Assembly: GCA_027023305.1 (NCBI GenBank)
Contig: JALVVR010000005.1
Span: forward strand, 1 to 64,000
Origin: Campylobacterales bacterium
GTDB taxonomy: Bacteria > Campylobacterota > Campylobacteria > Campylobacterales > QNZT01
Direction: 5' to 3'
Length of the DNA: 64,000 bases
Shown: positions 57,008-64,000 of the stretch, piece by piece
How the letters are laid out: each line of letters begins with the position of its first letter
How positions within the stretch are numbered: position 1 is the first letter of the stretch
Translations under genes and position numbers: made by a program
The notes under the pieces: generated by a model
Told to the model about the DNA's origin: nothing
Database searches by the model: none
Seen by the model: only the letters and a program-made list of their open reading frames with translations

Positions 57008-58474
57008 ATGATTTCATGGATGCAAAAGCATAGAAAATATCTTGTAGTAACAATATGGATTAGTACAATAGCATTTGTTGGTGCAGGTTTTGTTGGTTGG
57101 GGTGCTTATAAATTTGGTGGTTCTAGTGGTGGTGCTATTGCAAAAATCGGAAATATAGAAGTAACTAATAAAGATTTACAGGATAAGTACTCAAAAATTT
57201 ATAACTATTACAATCAAATGATGGGTGGAAGGCTAACAAAAGAGAAAGCAAAAAACTTAAAACTTCAAGATATAGCGATAAATCAACTTTTTAATGATAC
57301 TCTTCTTTTAAACTATGCAAAAGATTTAGGACTTATAGCAAGTGATAAAGAAGTATTACAAGAGATAGCAGATATTCCAGCTTTTCAAGTGGATGGAAAA
57401 TTTTCGCAAAGTAGATTTAACTCTATACTTCAATCTTTACAAACAAAAACAAAAGAGTTTAAAAAAAGTATAAAAAATACCCTTACCATACAAAAGCTTT
57501 TTAAAGCTCTCTCACTTAACAACACACCACTTGAAGAAAAAACTCTCTTTTCTGCTCTCTATCTTCAAGATAAATTAAAAGTAAAAATCACCACAGATAA
57601 AGCTATAGATTTAAAAATAAGTGATGATGAGATTAAAAAGTATTGGGAAACAAACAAACAAAAGTACAAATCTCAAACAAAATATCAAATAGACTTAGTA
57701 AAAATAAATGCTTCCACTCTAAATCCAAGTGAAGAAGAAATAAAATCTTTTTATGAATCTAAAAAATTTCTTTTCAAAGGAAGTGATGGGAAAATCCTCC
57801 CATTGGATAAAGCAAAAGAGGCTGTAAAGAAAAAAGTAGCTCTTAAATTAGCAAAAAAAGAGATACTTAAAAAGTATTTAAAGTTTAAAAATGGAAAAAT
57901 AAAAGCCCAAGAGACAAAAACTCTAACAGCAAATAGTTTAGAAATCCCTATGTCAAAGATAGTTAAAGCAAAAGTTGGAGAGTACATAAGAGCTATCGAG
58001 ACAAAAGATGGCTATGTATGTGCAAAACTAAAAAATATTGATTCTCCTCATGTTCTTAAATTTAATGAAGCAAAAGAGTTTGCTAAACAAGACTTAACAT
58101 CTATAAAAAAAGAAGAAGCCTTAAAAGAGTTAGCAAAAAATAATGCAAAAGATTTTGCAGGAGCAAAGGATATAGATTTTATAACTAGAGATGATGTTAA
58201 AAAACTTGATTTTCTTTCACGACCAGAAGCCGTTGAGTTTTTAAACTATCTCTTTTCAAACCCAGCTCATACAGGCTACTATATATTTTCTAATAAAGTT
58301 GTAAGCTACAAAGTAGTTAATCAAAAACTTTTTGATAAAGCTCTTTTTGAAAAAAACAAAAAAAAGATAGCAAATGGAGTTAAAAATATAAAACAAAGAG
58401 CTCTTCAAGATACTCTTATCAAAAAGCTAAAACAGACATACAAGATAGAAAAATACTACAAGACAAAAGGATAA
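57008..58474 (+). CDS. SurA/PpiD-like peptidyl-prolyl isomerase chaperone
   Basis: A 488-residue protein anchored by one helix (about residues 12-30, IWISTIAFVGAGFVGWGAY) with its bulk in the periplasm. A SurA_N-like chaperone region (KIGNIEVTNKDLQDKYSKIY to AIDLKIS) is followed by what looks like a diverged parvulin/rotamase region around residues 215-350 and a second chaperone-like segment. The layout is PpiD-like, helping outer-membrane or periplasmic proteins fold. It ends four bases before ftsA, so envelope folding and division genes share a transcript. Confidence 0.8.
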   Translation: MISWMQKHRKYLVVTIWISTIAFVGAGFVGWGAYKFGGSSGGAIAKIGNIEVTNKDLQDKYSKIYNYYNQMMGGRLTKEKAKNLKLQDIAINQLFNDTLLLNYAKDLGLIASDKEVLQEIADIPAFQVDGKFSQSRFNSILQSLQTKTKEFKKSIKNTLTIQKLFKALSLNNTPLEEKTLFSALYLQDKLKVKITTDKAIDLKISDDEIKKYWETNKQKYKSQTKYQIDLVKINASTLNPSEEEIKSFYESKKFLFKGSDGKILPLDKAKEAVKKKVALKLAKKEILKKYLKFKNGKIKAQETKTLTANSLEIPMSKIVKAKVGEYIRAIETKDGYVCAKLKNIDSPHVLKFNEAKEFAKQDLTSIKKEEALKELAKNNAKDFAGAKDIDFITRDDVKKLDFLSRPEAVEFLNYLFSNPAHTGYYIFSNKVVSYKVVNQKLFDKALFEKNKKKIANGVKNIKQRALQDTLIKKLKQTYKIEKYYKTKG

Positions 58475-58477
58475 GAT

Positions 58478-59875
58478 TTGAGTAAAATAATATTAGGAAT
58501 AGACATAGGTTCTACTAAAATTTGTGCTATCATCTCTCAAAAGGGAGAAGAAAGTATCAAGATACTTGGAGCTGGTATCTCAAAAAGTAGTGGTATCAAA
58601 AAAGGAATCATTACAAATATAGAACAAGCTGCTAGAAGTATCAAAAAAGCTGTTAGTGATGCCAAAAAAGTGGCAGGTACACACTATGATGAAGTAGTAG
58701 TTTCTATATCAGGGGCTTATGCAAAAAGTGTTGACAGTTATGGAGTAGTAAATGTTCCTAGCCGTGAAATAGGTATGGATGAGATAAACAGAGTACTACA
58801 AATGGCAGATCACAATGCAAATATACCTCATGAGTATGATAGACTTCATGTTTTACCATATAACTTTAAAGTAGATGACCATACAAATATAGATGATCCA
58901 CTAGGAATGAATGGAAGCAGACTAGAAGTAAATGCTCACATAGTAACAGTTTTAAAATCAAGTCTTAACAACCTAAAAAGAGCTCTAAAATCAGCTTCTC
59001 TTACTCCTACAAATATCGTTTTAGCTGGATATGCATCAAGTATCTCTGTTTTAAATGAAGATGAAAAAGAGCTTGGAGTTGCTGTGGTAGATATAGGTGG
59101 AACAACAACAGACATAGTTGTTCATATGGGACACTCTATAAGATATAACGACTTTATCTCAGTGGGATCTGCAAATATCACAAATGATCTCTCAATGGCA
59201 CTTCATACTCCACTAACAATGGCAGAAGATGTAAAGATAAAACATGGCTCACTCATATCACAAGATGACTCAGTTATAGAGATACCATCTATCGGTGATG
59301 AGACCGTAAATAACAAAGTATCTTTAGATGTTGCAAGAAGTGTTATATATGCTAGAGTAGAAGAGTCGTTGATGCTTTTAGCAAACAACTTAAAACAAAG
59401 CGACTATCTTGATAAACTAGGAGCTGGAATAGTACTAACAGGTGGACTTACAAAACTAGAAGGTATAAGAGAGTTAGCAAGTTCTATATTTAGCTCTCTT
59501 CCAGTTAGGGTAGCGAAGCCAAATCAAGCAAATATTGAAGGTATGTTTGATACTTTAAAATCAGTGGAATTTGCTACAACTATAGGGCTTATTCTTTATG
59601 GAAATGGATACTCAACCTCTTATGAGATTGACTCAAGTAAAAAGTTAAGAACAAATGAGTACGATATCTTATCTTCTAAAAAAAGCAACTCTAACCTAGA
59701 AGATGATCTGTTTAAAGATTTACAACCGGTAAGAGATGAGAGTTTTAGTGAAGAGATTATAGATGCAAACATAAACCAACCAGAAAATGAAAATAGACCT
59801 TTTGAAGTTATCTTCGAAGAAGAGAAAAAAGGTGTAATTAATAGTTTTTGGAACAAAATAACAAATATATTTTAA
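58478..59875 (+). CDS. ftsA: Cell-division protein FtsA
   Basis: A 465-residue actin-like protein. The phosphate-1 loop is GIDIGSTKICAIIS, the 1C domain follows, then VAVVDIGGTTTDIVV (phosphate-2) and GIVLTGGLTKLEGI (adenosine loop). The C-terminus is an amphipathic helix (NSFWNKITNIF) that would attach FtsZ filaments to the membrane. It starts with TTG at 58478, six bases after AAAAGGA. A polar extension of about 70 residues before the amphipathic helix is longer than in E. coli FtsA. Confidence 0.94.
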   Translation: MSKIILGIDIGSTKICAIISQKGEESIKILGAGISKSSGIKKGIITNIEQAARSIKKAVSDAKKVAGTHYDEVVVSISGAYAKSVDSYGVVNVPSREIGMDEINRVLQMADHNANIPHEYDRLHVLPYNFKVDDHTNIDDPLGMNGSRLEVNAHIVTVLKSSLNNLKRALKSASLTPTNIVLAGYASSISVLNEDEKELGVAVVDIGGTTTDIVVHMGHSIRYNDFISVGSANITNDLSMALHTPLTMAEDVKIKHGSLISQDDSVIEIPSIGDETVNNKVSLDVARSVIYARVEESLMLLANNLKQSDYLDKLGAGIVLTGGLTKLEGIRELASSIFSSLPVRVAKPNQANIEGMFDTLKSVEFATTIGLILYGNGYSTSYEIDSSKKLRTNEYDILSSKKSNSNLEDDLFKDLQPVRDESFSEEIIDANINQPENENRPFEVIFEEEKKGVINSFWNKITNIF

Positions 59876-59889
59876 AAAGGAGAAGTTAA

Positions 59890-61056
59890 ATGAGTGAAAA
59901 CATAACAGGAGCACAGATAAAAGTTATAGGTGTTGGTGGTGGGGGAACCAACATGGTAAACCACATGATAAAAGATGGTATAAGTGGTATAGATATGATT
60001 GTTGCCAACACAGATGCACAATCTCTTGATACATCACTTTCAGCTACAAAAATCCAACTAGGAAGTAAAAAAACTAGAGGTCTTGGTGCTGGAATGAAAC
60101 CAGAAGTTGGTGAGAAATCAGCAGAAGAGAGTTATGATGAGATAAAAGAGTCTCTTGATGGAGCTGACATGGTATTTATCGCTACTGGACTTGGTGGTGG
60201 TACTGGTACTGGTGCTGCTCCTGTTGTTGCAAAAGCAGCTCGTGAAGTTGGTGCTTTGACTATTTGTATAGTAACTGAGCCATTTATGTTTGAAGGGAGA
60301 AAAAGAAAAAAACTTGCAGCTGCTGGACTTAAAGAGCTTCAAAATGAAAGTGACTCTCTAGTTGTTATCCAAAATGATAAACTTCTCTCTATAGTAGATA
60401 AAAACTTAGGTTACAAAGATAGTTTTAAATTAGTTGACAATGTACTAACTCGTGCAGTAGGTGGTATGAGTTCAGTTGTACTTTCATGTAGTGAAAGTGA
60501 TATCAATGCTGACTTTGCCGATGTAAAAACTATCATGAGTCATAAAGGTATGGCAATTCTTAGTGTAGGTGAAGCTGTTGGTGATGATGCAGCCGTAGAA
60601 GCTGTAAGAAATGCTATCGAATCTCCACTTCTTGATAATTTATCTATAAATGGAGCTATGGGTGTTCTAATCCACTTCAACATAAATCCTAACTTCCCAC
60701 TAACTCAAATCCAAGATGCTATGGAAATCATATATGATAGTGCTGATGAAGATGCTGATATAATCTTTAGTACAACATCAAATGATAAACTAGCGGATAA
60801 TGAAGTAAAGATAACCATTGTAGCTACTGGTTTTAACTCTGAAACAAAAGAAGACACTTTAAAAACAGTAAACAATACAAATGAAATACCAACAATGGAA
60901 GTAAAACCTGAAAATGCTGGGCAAACTACTCAATCTGACAACACTCAAGATTTACTAGTAAGTCTTAGAAAAAGACTAGCAGGATCAAATGACTATATAA
61001 TAGAAAATGCCAACGATTTAGATATCCCAACATTTTTAAGAAGAAAGATGGACTAA
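59890..61056 (+). CDS. ftsZ: Cell-division protein FtsZ
   Basis: The 388-residue tubulin homologue starts with IKVIGVGGGGTNMVNHMI and has the tubulin signature GGGTGTGAAPVVA, the NNxD/ND switch region around NADFADVKTIM and a polar linker. The conserved C-terminal peptide is DIPTFLRRKMD, which binds FtsA. AAGGAG lies eight bases before the ATG. It is the last gene of the division run; a weak GGACT-AGTCC hairpin overlaps the stop (61050-61062), with only scattered T residues after it. Confidence 0.97.
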   Translation: MSENITGAQIKVIGVGGGGTNMVNHMIKDGISGIDMIVANTDAQSLDTSLSATKIQLGSKKTRGLGAGMKPEVGEKSAEESYDEIKESLDGADMVFIATGLGGGTGTGAAPVVAKAAREVGALTICIVTEPFMFEGRKRKKLAAAGLKELQNESDSLVVIQNDKLLSIVDKNLGYKDSFKLVDNVLTRAVGGMSSVVLSCSESDINADFADVKTIMSHKGMAILSVGEAVGDDAAVEAVRNAIESPLLDNLSINGAMGVLIHFNINPNFPLTQIQDAMEIIYDSADEDADIIFSTTSNDKLADNEVKITIVATGFNSETKEDTLKTVNNTNEIPTMEVKPENAGQTTQSDNTQDLLVSLRKRLAGSNDYIIENANDLDIPTFLRRKMD

Positions 61057-61079
61057 AAGTCCCTCTTTCATTCATACTT

Positions 61080-61562
61080 TTACATATTTTTACTTTTAAT
61101 TTCCTCTACTTTTTGAAGTAAACTCACTGCTTTATTCATGTCTTTTGTAACACCATTACCATTTTTATATATAAATGCTAAATTATACATTGCCATTGTA
61201 TCACCTTTATTTGCAGCCTTTTCATACCAAGCTACTGCATTAGACAAATCTTTTTTAACTTCTATTCCATTTTCATACATAAAACCTAAAAGATACTGAG
61301 CCTCTTTATCTCCACCATTTGCACCTTTTTGTATCCAAAAGTAAGCTTTTTTAGTATCTTGGTTTGTACCTATTCCATCAAGATACATCTCTCCAAGCAT
61401 AGTTTGAGCATCTACATCTCCACTTTTAGCTAAAGTTTGAAACTGACTTATTGCTTTAGATACATTTCCACTATCTAAAACCTTTAAACTATCATCAAAA
61501 CCTCCTGCAAACAGCACAGCTGAACTAAAAGCCAATCCTAAAACAAATTTTCTCATCTCCAT
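61080..61562 (-). CDS. Secreted Sel1-repeat protein
   Basis: A 160-residue protein with signal peptide RKFVLGLAFSSAVLFAGG and about three Sel1-like repeats, for example DAQTMLGEMYLDGIGTNQDT, KEAQYLLGFMYENGIEVKKD and TMAMYNLAFIYKNGNGVTKD. Such repeats mediate protein contacts and are common among secreted proteins of this phylum (Hcp-like proteins in Helicobacter). It is convergent with ftsZ. The gap upstream (61563-61702) holds no gene, only a T-rich promoter-like region. Confidence 0.85.
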   Translation of the reverse strand: MEMRKFVLGLAFSSAVLFAGGFDDSLKVLDSGNVSKAISQFQTLAKSGDVDAQTMLGEMYLDGIGTNQDTKKAYFWIQKGANGGDKEAQYLLGFMYENGIEVKKDLSNAVAWYEKAANKGDTMAMYNLAFIYKNGNGVTKDMNKAVSLLQKVEEIKSKNM

Positions 61563-61702
61563 TTTCTTTTCCTTTTTATTTACTAACCCCTTTTCCCTTA
61601 GGTTGTAGATAAATCGTACTAAGACAAAGAAAATTTACTTTTTTTGATTATTTTTTACTAAAATAAAAAGAAGAATATTAAAATATTACTTTTAGTAACA
61701 GA

Positions 61703-62569
61703 TTAATCTATATATCGCTTAGTTAAATCACCATAACTATCAATCCGTCTATCTCTTAAAAATGGCCAAATATCCCGAATCTCTTTAGATTTTTGCATAT
61801 CTATATCTATCATGAAAGCTCCTTCACTCTTACTATCACATCTTAAAAGCTCACTTCCACCACCATCAAACACAAAACTATTTCCCCAAAATCTTATACC
61901 ATCTAAACATCCACTACTATCTTTTTCAAAACCAACTCTATTAACAGTTACAACAGGCAAGGCATTTGCTACACTATGACCTCTCTGCACTGCTACCCAA
62001 CTCTCCAACTGTCTTTGCTTCTCTTCTTCACTATCACTATCAAACCAACCAATAGCAGTAGGATATATCAAAACTTCAGCTCCAGCCAAACTCATAAGCC
62101 TAGAAGCTTCAGGAAACCACTGATCCCAACATATCAAAACTCCAAGTTTCCCAACACTAGTCTCTATAGGTTTAAATCCCAAATCCCCAGGAGTAAAGTA
62201 AAATTTTTCATAAAATCCAGGATCATCAGGTATATGCATCTTTCTATACTTTCCAGCCAAACTACCATCTTTTTCAAAAACAAATGCCGTGTTATGATAA
62301 AGTCCAACAGCTCTTTTTTCAAACAAAGTAGTAACCAATACTACTTCATTTTCCTTTGCTACTTCTCCCCAAAACTCTACTTTTTTATCCAAATCCTCAG
62401 CTAACTTAAAGTTCTCAACATTTTCACTAATACAAAAGTATCTATCTTCATGAAGCTCTTGCAAAACGACTAAATCTGCCTCTTTAGCCTCTTTTATAAG
62501 CTCTAAAGTTCTGTTTATAGTCTCTTCCCTGCTACCTTTAAACTCTTGTTGTATCAAAGCTACCTTCAT
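61703..62569 (-). CDS. aguB: Carbon-nitrogen hydrolase, N-carbamoylputrescine amidase-like
   Basis: A 288-residue nitrilase-superfamily enzyme with the catalytic triad in VVLQELHEDRYF (Glu near 41), KYRKMHIPDDPGFYEKFYF (Lys near 118) and GVLICWDQWFPEA (Cys near 148). The HIPDDPGFYEKFYFTPGD stretch and the C-terminal block follow AguB, which makes putrescine from N-carbamoylputrescine. Agmatine deiminase, its partner, is not in the window, so the gene symbol is by sequence similarity only. The ATG overlaps the stop of folP by four bases. Confidence 0.83.
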   Translation of the reverse strand: MKVALIQQEFKGSREETINRTLELIKEAKEADLVVLQELHEDRYFCISENVENFKLAEDLDKKVEFWGEVAKENEVVLVTTLFEKRAVGLYHNTAFVFEKDGSLAGKYRKMHIPDDPGFYEKFYFTPGDLGFKPIETSVGKLGVLICWDQWFPEASRLMSLAGAEVLIYPTAIGWFDSDSEEEKQRQLESWVAVQRGHSVANALPVVTVNRVGFEKDSSGCLDGIRFWGNSFVFDGGGSELLRCDSKSEGAFMIDIDMQKSKEIRDIWPFLRDRRIDSYGDLTKRYID

Positions 62570-63699
62570 GAAAAAGCCTTAACTATCTCTACCATCTGTT
62601 TATGCTCTTTCACATCATGAACTCTCAAAATCCCAGCCCCATTTTCCAAAGCCATTTGATGCAAACTCAAACTCCCAGCCAATCTCTCCTCAACAGGAGT
62701 TTTAACAATCATATCTATCATAGATTTTCGACTTGCTCCCACTAAAAGTGGATAACCAAACTTTTTAAAATGCTCTAAATTTTTTATCAAAGCTATATTA
62801 TCCTCTAATCTCTTTCCAAATCCTATGCCTACATCTAAGACTATATCTTTTATGCCAAACTTTTTAGCTTTTTTTATCCTCTCTTCGAAAAAACTGCTAA
62901 CTTCAAAGATAACATCATCATAAAAAGGCTTCTCTTGCATAGTTTCAGTAGTGCCTTTTTTGTGCATCAAAACTACTTTTGCATCAAACTCACCAGCTAC
63001 TTTTGCAACCTCATCACTCTCTAATGCAGTTATGTCATTTACTATCTTAAAACCTCTCTCCAGAGCATACCTTAAACACTTAGGAGAAAAACTATCAAGC
63101 GAAAACTCTGCTCTTTTAAAAAGCCCACTTTTATAAACCTCGTCTATGATAGGTTTTACTCGCCTAAACTCCTCTTCCTCTCCAACATATTCACTACCAG
63201 GCCTAGAGCTTACTCCACCAATATCTATGATATTAGCTCCATCTTCTATCATTTTTTCAACTACTTTTATAGCTTCATTTCCACTAAATCTACTTTCACT
63301 GTAAAAACTATCATCATTTGCATTTATAACACCCATTATTTTGGGGTCTATAAAAACATCAAGATTTAAAAACTCTTCAAGCTCACCACTCAAAGCTTTT
63401 AGTCCAAATGGCTGAGACTTCATCTTTTTTATTATCTGCTTTAACTGCTTTTTATTAACTATCATCAAAGCATCACTCACAACACTTCCACAAACAACAC
63501 AATCTTTCTCTACTGCCAAATCAGCTCCAATAGAAAGCAAATCTTGTTTTAGTATATTACAAGCTGGAGTTTTCATATCTTTTAGATAAAAGTAGTATAA
63601 CTTTGACTTCTCTTTCATGATAGAAACTCCACCACTACTAACACCTATTCTTTTAGCTATGCTTTCAAAATCACTTTTATTGTTTAAGAGCTTTATCAT
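62566..63699 (-). CDS. folP: Dihydropteroate synthase with N-terminal extension
   Basis: The enzyme joins p-aminobenzoate to a pterin in folate synthesis and is the target of sulfonamides. Family blocks are GVINANDDSFYSESRF, IIDIGGVSSRPGSEYV, ITALESDEVAKVA, VLMHKKGTTETMQ, DIVLDVGIGFGKRLEDN and LLVGASRKSMI. Compared with E. coli FolP (282 residues) it has about 110 more residues at the N-terminus, as is common in this phylum, with several cysteines (DCVVCGSVV). The ATG at 63699 follows AGGAAAAAAA and is preferred to the TTG at 63717; it lies inside the end of holB. Confidence 0.92.
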   Translation of the reverse strand: MIKLLNNKSDFESIAKRIGVSSGGVSIMKEKSKLYYFYLKDMKTPACNILKQDLLSIGADLAVEKDCVVCGSVVSDALMIVNKKQLKQIIKKMKSQPFGLKALSGELEEFLNLDVFIDPKIMGVINANDDSFYSESRFSGNEAIKVVEKMIEDGANIIDIGGVSSRPGSEYVGEEEEFRRVKPIIDEVYKSGLFKRAEFSLDSFSPKCLRYALERGFKIVNDITALESDEVAKVAGEFDAKVVLMHKKGTTETMQEKPFYDDVIFEVSSFFEERIKKAKKFGIKDIVLDVGIGFGKRLEDNIALIKNLEHFKKFGYPLLVGASRKSMIDMIVKTPVEERLAGSLSLHQMALENGAGILRVHDVKEHKQMVEIVKAFS

Positions 63700-64000
63700 T
63701 TTTTTTCCTATATACAAGTAGTAGTAGATATGAGAGGATATTAGAAGCTCTACTGTTTAATTCACTTAAAACCAAAAGTTTATCTACCATCTCATACTCA
63801 CTCTGACTAAAATCAAGCTCTAACTTCATGATAGCTTCTCTTACTATCTCTTGAACTAAGATTTTCAAATCATCCTTTTTCTCAAACTTATGCTCTTTTA
63901 AAAAACTAAAAATATCTCTCATATCCATCGCTCGTAAATCAATCCCTAGATCAATATTTCTCTTTTTTACCTTTATACTCTCTATCCCAAGCCTTGATCT
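63677..64000 (-). CDS. holB: DNA polymerase III delta-prime subunit, C-terminal part (runs off the right edge)
   Basis: The frame is open from 64000 to the stop at 63677, so the ATG at 63928 is internal and the gene extends beyond the window. The visible residues are helical, with RSRLGIESIKVKKRNIDLGI, then DIFSFLKEHKFEKKDDL and SELNSRASNILSYLLLLVYR, the style of the C-terminal domain of clamp-loader subunits from Campylobacterota. holB immediately before folP is the arrangement known from Campylobacter and Helicobacter, which supports the call. Confidence 0.6.
   Translation of the reverse strand, partial: RSRLGIESIKVKKRNIDLGIDLRAMDMRDIFSFLKEHKFEKKDDLKILVQEIVREAIMKLELDFSQSEYEMVDKLLVLSELNSRASNILSYLLLLVYRKKNDKALKQ

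Noticed and set aside
63677-63928. Stand-alone 83-residue gene
   Set aside because: The frame is open upstream to the window edge and reads as the C-terminus of a clamp-loader subunit, so the ATG at 63928 is internal.

Overview
The window is a 64 kb stretch of a low-GC, gene-dense chromosome whose gene content and order point to the Campylobacterota (formerly Epsilonproteobacteria), in the broad Sulfurimonas/Arcobacter-like range. Markers include rrf2-flhA, rsmH with an aldolase-like gene and a ppiD-like gene ahead of ftsA-ftsZ, the kdsC-lptC-lptA-engB block, holB-folP, and a short GNAT protein related to N-acetylglutamate synthase. Species cannot be named from sequence alone. No rRNA, tRNA or CRISPR array was seen. 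About a fifth of the recognisable genes appear to start with TTG, and one very likely starts with ATT.

Layout. 1-0.8 kb: 5' part of an IS4-like transposase running off the left edge. 0.8-7.2 kb: a minus-strand surface-polysaccharide operon (SLBB-rich export protein, Wzz co-polymerase, YjbH-like beta-barrel protein, polyprenyl glycosyl-1-phosphate transferase). 7.2-13.2 kb: anaerobic cobalamin genes cbiM-K-L and cbiC-ferredoxin-D-ET, separated by two tiny plus-strand membrane-protein genes and headed by a 57-codon ORF that appears to be leaderless. 13.2-16.3 kb: mutS2 and a second, orphan Wzz. 16.4-18.3 kb: an insertion-sequence graveyard (IS481 and IS256 remnants) that has truncated a PIN-domain toxin, leaving its antitoxin and operator.

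18.4-35.7 kb: an RND permease, then a long minus-strand run of envelope and housekeeping genes (ftsI, mrdA, mreD-like, GNAT, engB, lptA, lptC, kdsC, hisB, rlpA, a lytic transglycosylase, tatD, an unknown possible glycosyltransferase, recN, nadK, a Tat-lipoprotein TRAP receptor). 35.8-39.3 kb: a RelE/ParE-type toxin-antitoxin pair directly ahead of argH, a DUF2461 gene and an L,D-transpeptidase. 39.3-44.6 kb: a c-di-GMP phosphodiesterase, then a sensor kinase/response regulator in two broken pieces around a decayed IS3-family element.

44.7-64 kb: guaB, gatA, a non-flagellar MotA/ExbB-like plus OmpA-like pair with a 42-codon coupled ORF, a DHH phosphoesterase, flhA, an Rrf2 regulator, two lipoproteins, a precorrin-2 dehydrogenase/ferrochelatase, a candidate FtsL, rsmH, then plus-strand aldolase-like, ppiD-like, ftsA and ftsZ, and finally minus-strand Sel1, aguB-like, folP and the end of holB.

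Themes. Cell-wall synthesis and division are strongly represented (ftsI, mrdA, mreD-like, rlpA, lytic transglycosylase, L,D-transpeptidase, rsmH, FtsL candidate, ftsA, ftsZ). The Met8-like enzyme at 54.5 kb makes sirohydrochlorin, the substrate of CbiK at 11.5 kb. The least explained items are the small coupled membrane ORFs (10.4-10.8 kb), the leaderless ORF ahead of cbiM, the stator-like pair with its small ORF, and the FtsL candidate. I did not find a clear-cut new multi-gene defence or metabolic system.
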